A stretch of DNA of 64,000 bases from Eutrophocola salsuginis (lineage in GTDB: Bacteria > Pseudomonadota > Gammaproteobacteria > Pseudomonadales > Pseudohongiellaceae). A program made the translations under genes and the position numbers. The stretch's first letter is position 1. Every line of letters begins with the position of its first letter. The notes under the pieces are model-generated. The model was given only the letters and a program-made list of their open reading frames with translations. It did no database searches and was not told the origin of the DNA. This document shows, in pieces, positions 18,469 through 25,614 of this stretch. Where the stretch lies: assembly GCA_038147195.1 (NCBI GenBank), contig JAYQTB010000004.1:2356001-2420000 (forward strand), written 5' to 3'.

Positions 18469-19290
18469 GTGGACCCTTATGTCGTCATCGGTAATCCCGT
18501 TAGTCACAGCAAGTCACCGCTGATACATACCCTGTTTGCTAAACAAACCGGGCAGGATATCGAATACACCACCTTGCTTGCGGAAACCGGGCATTTCGTT
18601 GATTCGGCAAGGGGCTTCTTTGCCGGTGGTGGGAAGGGCGCCAATGTTACCGTACCGTTCAAACAGGATGCCTATGCTCTAGCAGACAGGCTTACGCCCG
18701 AGGCGGAAACCGCCGGTGCTGTGAATACGCTCTACCTGCACGGGGATAAACTTTGTGGCCACAACACGGACGGCCTCGGGCTGGTGCGCGATGTCCTCGT
18801 TAATCATCGGGGATCACTGACCGGAAAACACATCCTTATCCTGGGCGCAGGCGGGGCCACCCGAGGCATCCTGCAGCCGTTCTTGGCACAGAAGCCGGCT
18901 TCCATCCTGATCGCCAACCGCACAGTGAGCAATGCCGGAATACTCGCCGAAAGCTTCAAGCCTATCGCACAGAGTTCCGGCATCAGTGGATGTGGATTCG
19001 ACGGGTTGGGTGGAACGGTTTACGACTGGATATTTAACGCCACCTCGGCCAGCCTGCTGGGCGAGATGCCGACATTGCCAGACAGCATAGTAGGCACGGA
19101 TACCTGGTGTTACGACCTGATGTACAGCAATGGCGTGACCCCTTTTTGCCGGTGGGCGCGCGACACCGGCGCCCTAAAAGTTATGGACGGCCTCGGCATG
19201 CTGGTCGAGCAGGCTGCCGAATCTTTTGAGGTTTGGCGGGGCATTCGTCCGGAGACCGCAGGTGTACTCGCACGTCTCAGGCATGCATGA
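18469..19290 (+). CDS. aroE: Shikimate dehydrogenase (NADP+)
   Basis: AroE reduces 3-dehydroshikimate in the aromatic amino acid pathway. Substrate-binding motifs are NPVSHSKSPLIH near the N-terminus and GANVTVPFKQDAY, containing the catalytic Lys. The NADP-binding site is LILGAGGATRGI, with NRTV following. The C-terminus has DGLGMLVEQAAESFEVWRG. The start is a GTG at 18469, preceded by GAAGGAAG. It follows hemF by 107 bases on the same strand. Confidence 0.95.
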   Translation: MDPYVVIGNPVSHSKSPLIHTLFAKQTGQDIEYTTLLAETGHFVDSARGFFAGGGKGANVTVPFKQDAYALADRLTPEAETAGAVNTLYLHGDKLCGHNTDGLGLVRDVLVNHRGSLTGKHILILGAGGATRGILQPFLAQKPASILIANRTVSNAGILAESFKPIAQSSGISGCGFDGLGGTVYDWIFNATSASLLGEMPTLPDSIVGTDTWCYDLMYSNGVTPFCRWARDTGALKVMDGLGMLVEQAAESFEVWRGIRPETAGVLARLRHA

Positions 19291-19303
19291 ACGTAGGGGT
19301 TGT

Positions 19304-19849
19304 TTATTTCAGGACTTCCGAGGAATTCAGGTGCAGGTCTTTGAGTTTCGTGTAATGCCTAGCGCTGTAGAGCAGGAAATCGATTTCTTCCTGGCGCAGG
19401 TCGCGCACCCGCTGGGCTGGTGAGCCTACGTAGAGGCCGCCGCTGGTGAGGGTCTTGCCCGGCGAGACTATACTGCCGCCCCCTAGGATGATGTCGGACT
19501 CAACGACGGCGCCATCCATCACGATCGCTCCCATGCCGATCAACACACGGTCCTTTATCGTGCAGCCGTGGAGTACGGCACGGTGGCCAACTGTGACGTC
19601 ACTGCCGATGCTCAGGGCAAAGCCGTCCGGGCCAAAAGATTCCGGAGAAGTACAGTGCAGAACGGATCCGTCCTGGATATTGGTACGGTCCCCGATGCGA
19701 ATGCTGTGGACATCCCCGCGAATGACGGTTAGTGGCCAGACCGAGGAATCAACACCGAGCACCACGTTACCTATCACGACAGCACTGGAGTCGATGAAGG
19801 CACGGTCGCCGATTTTGGGGTTGAACTCCATGTAACTGCGTACGGTCAT
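19304..19849 (-). CDS. Gamma-carbonic anhydrase-like hexapeptide-repeat protein (YrdA type)
   Basis: A left-handed beta-helix protein of 181 residues built from hexapeptide repeats, with the metal-ligand histidines expected in this family (HCTSPE, GHRAVLHGCTI). The start was set at the ATG giving MTVRSYMEFNPKIG, preceded by AGGATCCTGCC; the frame extends further upstream without conservation. Members bind zinc or iron and some are carbonic anhydrases; many have no proven activity. It is convergent with aroE, the same neighbourhood as in other gammaproteobacteria. Confidence 0.85.
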   Translation of the reverse strand: MTVRSYMEFNPKIGDRAFIDSSAVVIGNVVLGVDSSVWPLTVIRGDVHSIRIGDRTNIQDGSVLHCTSPESFGPDGFALSIGSDVTVGHRAVLHGCTIKDRVLIGMGAIVMDGAVVESDIILGGGSIVSPGKTLTSGGLYVGSPAQRVRDLRQEEIDFLLYSARHYTKLKDLHLNSSEVLK

Positions 19850-20076
19850 GGCAGGATCCTGGTGTGGTGACGGGCTGTCGGGGATAGGAGGATTATTTTC
19901 CAAAAATCCTTGGGAAACAAGGGATGCCAAATGGCAAATCTAAAAAAATAGCTGTTATAATGCGCCCCCCAAATTAGCGCGTCACCCCGGGTTTTTATGG
20001 GCTAATTGTCGTCCTGATTTGAACTATTTGTGCGGATGCCCGGCGGTCGCACCTAGCAGCACGGCTGAAAACCGAC

Positions 20077-20394
20077 ATGCAGGCAAATGACATAAATGTG
20101 ATGATTTTCTGGGTATGCGTCATTATCGGCGCTGCCGTTTATACCGCTATCATCTGGTCGCTGGTGGTTTACAGGAAATCAAAAAAACAGGATGCCTCGT
20201 TTCACAAAAGCACTGCCACTGAGATTGCATGGACGGTCTTACCGTTGCTAATAATTATTGCCATGACAATTCCGGCCGCGAAACTGCTGACTCGGATATA
20301 TAACAATGACAGTAGCAACGAACTGGGGCAGGCAGGCGTTATTATGACGCCGGGCATGGGCATCAATGCCCTCAAGGTAACAAGGAATTCATGA
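20077..20394 (+). pseudogene. coxB: Truncated cytochrome c oxidase subunit II (transmembrane part only)
   Basis: The 105-residue frame covers the two transmembrane helices of CoxB: VMIFWVCVIIGAAVYTAIIWSLVVYRKSK, then FHKSTATEIAWTVLPLLIIIAMTIPA. It breaks off after KLLTRIYNNDSSN, where CoxB would continue into VTGYQWKWxY and the CuA-binding cupredoxin domain. The remaining 24 residues (ELGQAGVIM to the stop) do not look like CoxB. The export leader is also missing. The stop overlaps the ctaA start as ATGA. In related genomes coxA, ctaG, coxC and SURF1 genes lie between coxB and ctaA; here all are absent, so this looks like a large internal deletion. Confidence 0.85.
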
Positions 20395-21410
20395 AAAGAG
20401 GTAAACCTTCCTACACTCTCGTGGTCTTTGCCACCTTCTTCGCCCTGTGCGTGGTGATCCTCGGGGCGTGGACCCGCCTGTCCGATGCCGGACTTGGCTG
20501 TCCCGACTGGCCGGGATGTTACGGCTTTCTGACGGTACCCGAAACCGCCGAGGAAATCGCTCAGGCGGAGGCAGCCTTCCCCGAGGCGCCGTTCGAGGCG
20601 CACAAGGCCTGGCCGGAAGTGATCCACCGCTATTTTGCCAGTACGCTGGGGTTGCTCATCATCCTTATTAATGTTGAAGCCTGGAGAAACCGCCACAGAA
20701 AGGATCAGCCTTTAAAACTGCCGCTGTTCCTTTTGATCCTAGTCATTGCGCAGGGCCTGTTCGGAATGTGGACCGTGACCCTAAAACTATGGCCACAGGT
20801 CGTAACCACGCATTTGCTTGGCGGCTTCACGACACTCAGCCTGTTATGGCTGCTAGGCCTCAGGCTCAACAACCGGCCTTGGCAACAACCCAGTGTACCG
20901 GCGCGGCAGTGGGTGCAGCTGCGGCCGCTTGCCCTGATTGCCCTGATTCTGCTTATTTGCCAGATAATCCTGGGCGGTTGGACCAGCTCCAACTATGCCG
21001 CTCTGGCCTGCCCTGATTTGCCCACCTGCCAAGGGCGCTGGCTACCGCCGATGGATTTCGCCAGCGGCTTCAATGTGACCCAGGAAATCGGCCCGAACTA
21101 TCTCGGCGGCCTAATGGACGGCGAGGCTCGCGTAGCCATTCACATGGCTCATCGCATAGGCGCCCTGCTGGTTACCCTGTTCCTGGGCTTCCTGATCTGG
21201 AATTTGTACCGTAATGCCGGCGGCAAGGATCTGACACGTCTGACGAACGTGCTTCTGCTCCTGCTGATCCTGCAGGTCACCCTGGGTATCAGCAACATCG
21301 TGTTCTCGTTGCCGCTCTGGGTCGCGGTTGCACACAACGCCGGGGGTGCTTTACTATTGCTCGCCCTTGTGACCCTCAACTACCGGCTTAGCAAAGTCGC
21401 CGAGTTCTAA
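20391..21410 (+). CDS. ctaA: Haem A synthase (COX15/CtaA)
   Basis: An integral membrane enzyme that oxidises haem O to haem A for aa3-type oxidases. The 339-residue protein has about eight membrane helices and the conserved haem-ligand histidines in EVIHRYFAS, VTTHLLGG, HMAHRIGAL and AVAHNAGGA, plus the DAGLGCPDWPGCYG motif with its cysteine pair. It overlaps the coxB fragment by 4 bases and precedes ctaB by 2. Unless another oxidase operon exists elsewhere, its product has no local enzyme to serve. Confidence 0.94.
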   Translation: MKRGKPSYTLVVFATFFALCVVILGAWTRLSDAGLGCPDWPGCYGFLTVPETAEEIAQAEAAFPEAPFEAHKAWPEVIHRYFASTLGLLIILINVEAWRNRHRKDQPLKLPLFLLILVIAQGLFGMWTVTLKLWPQVVTTHLLGGFTTLSLLWLLGLRLNNRPWQQPSVPARQWVQLRPLALIALILLICQIILGGWTSSNYAALACPDLPTCQGRWLPPMDFASGFNVTQEIGPNYLGGLMDGEARVAIHMAHRIGALLVTLFLGFLIWNLYRNAGGKDLTRLTNVLLLLLILQVTLGISNIVFSLPLWVAVAHNAGGALLLLALVTLNYRLSKVAEF

Positions 21411-21412
21411 TC

Positions 21413-22306
21413 ATGAACGAGTTTTCCATGCAGAAACAGGCAGTCAGAGCTGCCACCTGGCGGGATTACTACGAGATGTGCAAACCCCGCGTTGTCATGA
21501 TGATGATCCTGACATCGCTGGTAGGCATGTTCCTCGCAGTGCCAGGCATGGTATCTCTGGATATTCTAGTATGGGGAAACTTGGGAATTGCTCTGGTCGC
21601 CAGCGCCGGCGCCGTGGTGAACCACCTAATCGACCACCAGGTCGATACTATTATGCAACGCACGATCAAGCGGCCAATTCCGCAGGGGAAAGTCAGTCCC
21701 GCCCAGGCCCTGATGTTCGCCCTGGCCATTTGTGTGCTCGGCATGGCCATCCTGATCTTCCTGGTCAATCCGTTATGCGCCTGGCTTACACTGGCCTCCT
21801 TCGTTGGTTACGCCATCATCTACACCGGCTTTTTGAAAAGGGCGACTCCGCAGAATATCGTCATAGGCGGCCTTTCCGGCGCCATGCCGCCACTACTGGG
21901 CTGGACCGCAGTCAACAGCATGGTAGATGCGAACGGCCTGTTGCTGGTGCTGATCATTTTCGCCTGGACGCCGCCGCACTTCTGGCCACTGGCCATTCAT
22001 CGCAAGAATGATTACGCGAAGACGGACATTCCCATGCTGCCGGTGACTCACGGCGATCCACTGACGAAACTGCATACACTTTTATATACGATCATCATGT
22101 GCCTGGTTACTGTACTGCCTTACCTGACCGGTATGAGCGGTGCATTCTACCTGGCGTCGGCCATCCTGCTCGGAGGAGGCTTCATGTATAACTCCCTGCA
22201 GCTGATGTTCACCCACAAACCCAGGGCGGCACTGACCACCTTCCGTTATTCCATTTTCTACTTGATCGCACTCTTCATTGCGCTGCTGATCGATCACTAT
22301 ATTTAA
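21413..22306 (+). CDS. ctaB: Protohaem IX farnesyltransferase (haem O synthase)
   Basis: A UbiA-family polytopic prenyltransferase that adds farnesyl to haem B, giving haem O. The first Asp-rich block appears as HLIDHQVDTIMQRTIKRPIPQG, and the second catalytic region as FAWTPPHFWPLAIHRKNDY. Length is 297 residues. It lies 2 bases after ctaA and 30 before sco, so the three assembly genes remain an operon despite the loss of the oxidase structural genes. Confidence 0.94.
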   Translation: MNEFSMQKQAVRAATWRDYYEMCKPRVVMMMILTSLVGMFLAVPGMVSLDILVWGNLGIALVASAGAVVNHLIDHQVDTIMQRTIKRPIPQGKVSPAQALMFALAICVLGMAILIFLVNPLCAWLTLASFVGYAIIYTGFLKRATPQNIVIGGLSGAMPPLLGWTAVNSMVDANGLLLVLIIFAWTPPHFWPLAIHRKNDYAKTDIPMLPVTHGDPLTKLHTLLYTIIMCLVTVLPYLTGMSGAFYLASAILLGGGFMYNSLQLMFTHKPRAALTTFRYSIFYLIALFIALLIDHYI

Positions 22307-22336
22307 CCGCGGATTTTCGCGGTAGCAGCGCCGGCC

Positions 22337-22990
22337 ATGTCGACCATGGAAAAATCCCCACTGAAACTTGCGTTCATCCTCATGGCGGGGATTTCCGTTA
22401 TTTCGAGTGCGGTGTTGATTACGTTGTTCCTGTTGGCCGAAGCGATCACGGCCGAATCACTAAGAAACGACAGCTTCTTTATTTACGACAACCCCTTGGT
22501 TATTGAACCGTTCAGCCTGAACGACGATGAGGGCGCGGAGTTTACCAATGCCAACCTGCAGGGTCGCTGGACCGCGGTTTTCTTTGGTTACACGTTTTGC
22601 CCGGATATCTGCCCGCTGACGATGGCAAGTATCAAGCAGTTTTATGACCTGCTGTCGGCCGGGGGAGAGGTGGAAGATTTCCAGGTCGTCATGATCAGTG
22701 TCGACCCGAAGCGGGACACAAAGGAAGTGCTATCGAATTACGTGAAATACTTCAATCCTGCATTCATTGGCGTGACTGGTGATTACGCCCCCATCTATTC
22801 ACTGGCCATGGAGATGAACATCACGTTCAACTATGTTGCCATGGATGATGAGAATTATCTGGTGAATCATAACGGGGAAGTCATGCTGATCGACCCGCAG
22901 GGAAATAACGTCGGGTTCTTCAAGCCGCCTTACCAGCCGGAACCGATGCTGGAAAATTTCCTGGCCGTAAAAAAATTCCTGGCGCGGTAA
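22337..22990 (+). CDS. SCO1/SenC-type copper chaperone
   Basis: A membrane-anchored thioredoxin-fold protein that delivers copper to the CuA site of cytochrome oxidase subunit II or acts in redox signalling. It has an N-terminal membrane segment, the copper-binding CxxxC in TFCPDICPLT, and the conserved distal His in YLVNHNGEVMLIDPQG. Length is 217 residues. Its expected client, the CuA domain of CoxB, is deleted at this locus, so it may serve another oxidase. Confidence 0.92.
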   Translation: MSTMEKSPLKLAFILMAGISVISSAVLITLFLLAEAITAESLRNDSFFIYDNPLVIEPFSLNDDEGAEFTNANLQGRWTAVFFGYTFCPDICPLTMASIKQFYDLLSAGGEVEDFQVVMISVDPKRDTKEVLSNYVKYFNPAFIGVTGDYAPIYSLAMEMNITFNYVAMDDENYLVNHNGEVMLIDPQGNNVGFFKPPYQPEPMLENFLAVKKFLAR

Positions 22991-23000
22991 ACAAGACCTT

Positions 23001-23789
23001 CTAAAGTTTTTCTCCTGCCGGCAGCAGCCGCCCGATCACGAACAGCAGGCTGGCTGTCACCACAATGCTGGGTCCAGTCGGCGTATCCCACAACCAGGAT
23101 GCCGCGATACCACCGCAGACCGCGATGGTGCCGACGATACTCGCCAAGGTGGCCATGGATTCCGGAGTTTTGGCATAGGCCCGCGCACATGCCGGCGGAA
23201 TAATCAGCAGTGACGTGATGAGCAGGATACCGACCACTTTCATGGACACGGCTACGATCAGGGCGATCAGCAGCATTAACAGCATGCGCATGCGCGTAAC
23301 ATGGATGCCTTCAACCCGTGCCAGCTCTTCGTGCAATGTAATGGCTAGCAACCGGTTCCAGTTCAGGAACAACATGGCCATCACCAAAATACAGGTGGCA
23401 GAGATCCACAACATGTTGCCGGTTGAAACGGTGAGCAGGTCACCAAACAGGTAGGCCACCAGGTTCACCTGGTTGTCTGTGAAGCTCATAATCACAAGTC
23501 CCAGAGCGAGCGAGCTGTGGGCAAGTATGCCCAGGATAGTGTCCGTAGATAGTCCGCGCCGTTTTTCCATCAACACCAGCAGCACCGCAAGCAGGGCGCA
23601 TGCACCAATGACGGCGATTTCGAGACTGATATCCAGCAATAGGCCTAGCGCGATGCCGAACAGGGCAGAGTGCGCAAGAGTGTCACCAAAATAAGACATC
23701 CGGCGCCATAAGACAAAACAGCCCAGTGGACCGGCAGTGGCCGCTACCAGAAGGCCAGACAGAAGTGCGCGCAGGATGAAGTCAGCCAT
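23001..23789 (-). CDS. znuB: Zinc ABC transporter permease
   Basis: An ABC-3 family permease with about eight membrane helices, 262 residues. It shows the family motifs GCFVLWRRMSYFGDTLAHSALFGIALG near the N-terminus and MKVVGILLITSLLIIPPACAR in the second half. It follows znuC by 8 bases on the minus strand and is divergent, together with znuC, from znuA. The znuCB/znuA arrangement makes zinc the most likely substrate. Confidence 0.92.
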   Translation of the reverse strand: MADFILRALLSGLLVAATAGPLGCFVLWRRMSYFGDTLAHSALFGIALGLLLDISLEIAVIGACALLAVLLVLMEKRRGLSTDTILGILAHSSLALGLVIMSFTDNQVNLVAYLFGDLLTVSTGNMLWISATCILVMAMLFLNWNRLLAITLHEELARVEGIHVTRMRMLLMLLIALIVAVSMKVVGILLITSLLIIPPACARAYAKTPESMATLASIVGTIAVCGGIAASWLWDTPTGPSIVVTASLLFVIGRLLPAGEKL

Positions 23790-23797
23790 GGCGCGTA

Positions 23798-24553
23798 CTA
23801 GTGTTTGTGATCTTCGCCCACGATCTCGCCGGCAAGATCGTGACTGTGATTGTGGTGATGGGTGTAGACAGCAAGCGTTTCGGCATCCTTCTTACCGAAC
23901 AGCTCTAGGTAGGCGGGGTCGTTGCTCACCTGTTCGGGATGGCCGTGGCAGCAGACGTGTTGGTTCAGGCAAATGACCTCGTCCGTGGCAGACATGACCA
24001 GATGCAGGTCGTGGGACACAAGAAGAATGCCGCAATCATGCCGGTCGCGGATATCCGTGATCAGTCGATACAGTTCTGCCTGGCCGTTGACGTCCACACC
24101 CTGAGCTGGTTCATCCAGCACTAATAGCTGGGGGTCTTGGATTAATGCCCTTGCCAGCAGCACTCGTTGCAGCTCCCCTCCGGAGAGCGAATGCAACTGG
24201 TTGCTAATGAGCGCCGCAGCACCGACCTCTTCAAGTGCGCGGCCTATTTCTGTATGCCGGGCGTTGGCGGCCAGAGTCAGGAACTTGCCCACGGTAACAG
24301 GCATGCTCTGGTCTATATGCAATCGTTGAGGCATGTAGCCGATACGGATTCCCTTCTTGCGTTCAACTGAGCCGCTGGAGGGGCTTATTAGACCAAGTAC
24401 GATCTTAACCAGTGAAGTCTTGCCGGCTCCATTCGGGCCAATCAGCGTTACGATCTGGCGTTCGGCGATGCGCAGTGAAATATTTTGCAAAATCAGGCGC
24501 TGGTCGAATTGCAGTGAGATAGCCTGCACATTGAGAAGGGCAGTATCAGACAC
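23798..24553 (-). CDS. znuC: Zinc ABC transporter ATP-binding protein
   Basis: A 251-residue ABC ATPase with Walker A GPNGAGKTS near residue 40, signature LSGGELQRVLLARAL and Walker B LLVLDEPAQGVD. The C-terminus is rich in histidine (TLAVYTHHHNHSHDL), common in metal-transport ATPases. The start is a GTG at 24551-24553. zur, found next to znuC in pseudomonads, is absent here. Confidence 0.93.
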   Translation of the reverse strand: MSDTALLNVQAISLQFDQRLILQNISLRIAERQIVTLIGPNGAGKTSLVKIVLGLISPSSGSVERKKGIRIGYMPQRLHIDQSMPVTVGKFLTLAANARHTEIGRALEEVGAAALISNQLHSLSGGELQRVLLARALIQDPQLLVLDEPAQGVDVNGQAELYRLITDIRDRHDCGILLVSHDLHLVMSATDEVICLNQHVCCHGHPEQVSNDPAYLELFGKKDAETLAVYTHHHNHSHDLAGEIVGEDHKH

Positions 24554-24660
24554 AGATTAACAGCCAGTGCGAACAAATAAAAGAAGCTGACTGGGCCACA
24601 GGGAGCTGTTGTTTGGGGAGCTGCGAGTCGACATGCGAGTCCTGTGGTATTGATTGATAG

Positions 24661-24670
24661 TGATATATCA
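24661..24670. promoter_or_regulatory. Candidate operator between znuC and znuA
   Basis: TGATATATCA is a perfect 10-bp palindrome in the 168-base divergent gap between znuC and znuA. Zur operators in gammaproteobacteria are AT-rich palindromes in the same place, but their consensus (GTTATA/TATAAC half-sites) is matched only loosely here. It is offered as a candidate because of position and symmetry. Confidence 0.3.
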
Positions 24671-24721
24671 TAGCATCTTTTTTCCGACACACTCACCGCA
24701 CCAACCGCTCTTACACTAGCC

Positions 24722-25579
24722 ATGGAAAAGCGATTTTATACATTTGTGCTTAGCATCCTGCTGACTGGATTGCAGCCGGCAAATGCACAACCGCTGGTTG
24801 CAGCAAGCATCAGGCCCTTGTTGTTGATCGCCGATGCGATTACCGACGGCATATCCCGTCCGGAGCTGGTACTCGATGCCACCCAAGACCCCCACCATCC
24901 TTCATTGAAACCATCGCAGCGCCGGCTCATGGACCAGGCCGGTGTGTTTCTGTGGGTCGGGCCTGTTATGGAAACCGGAATGGACAGGGTCGCTATGAAT
25001 TTACCTGGTACGATACTGACGGTCATGGAATTGCCGCAGCTGAATCGGCAGGTTATTGGTGGCGCAACGGACCCCCATGTCTGGCTTGATACGCGCAATG
25101 CGCTGGCGGTCGCGAACAGGCTCACTGACATACTGGCCGGGCTTGACCCTGAAAATGTTACCCACTATCGGGAAAACTTGGGCAGGTTCCACAATGATAT
25201 TTCTGCCCTGGAAGGCGTGATCAGGGAAAGGCTTCAACCCGACACTTTCCCGCCATTTGCCGTGTACCATAACGGCTACCAGTATTTCGAAGCACAGTTT
25301 GGCCTGCATCATGTCATCAGTTTTACTGCTAACGAGGAAGTTCTGCCGGGAATCAGGCAGATGCTGGGCATCAGAAAGGAGCTGGCGGACAACCAGGTAA
25401 ATTGTATCGTAACGGGACCCTCGCAAAATACCGCACGCTTGGATAACCAGCTTGACCTGAATGCTATGCGTTATGTCACCATAGATGTGCTTGGTAACGA
25501 CATCGAACGATCGCGCGACGGCTACAGTCGCTTCATGAGACAGTTAGCGAATGATTTTTCAGGCTGCCGTGTCGAGTAA
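24722..25579 (+). CDS. znuA: Zinc ABC transporter substrate-binding protein
   Basis: A periplasmic cluster A-I binding protein of 285 residues with a signal peptide ending near ANAQ. Metal-site histidines are visible in DPHHPSLKPSQRRLMDQAG, TDPHVWLD and YHNGYQYFEAQFGL. It lacks the His-rich charged loop of many ZnuA proteins. It is divergent from znuCB, and polA follows 35 bases after its stop. Confidence 0.9.
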   Translation: MEKRFYTFVLSILLTGLQPANAQPLVAASIRPLLLIADAITDGISRPELVLDATQDPHHPSLKPSQRRLMDQAGVFLWVGPVMETGMDRVAMNLPGTILTVMELPQLNRQVIGGATDPHVWLDTRNALAVANRLTDILAGLDPENVTHYRENLGRFHNDISALEGVIRERLQPDTFPPFAVYHNGYQYFEAQFGLHHVISFTANEEVLPGIRQMLGIRKELADNQVNCIVTGPSQNTARLDNQLDLNAMRYVTIDVLGNDIERSRDGYSRFMRQLANDFSGCRVE

Positions 25580-25614
25580 AACAAAAAATACAATTGGGAT
25601 AATTCCAGGACAGC

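Noticed and set aside
19931..20076. Strong promoter before the coxB fragment (TATAAT at 19956-19961)
   Set aside because: The -10 match is perfect but no acceptable -35 at 16-18 bases was found, so it was not listed as a feature.
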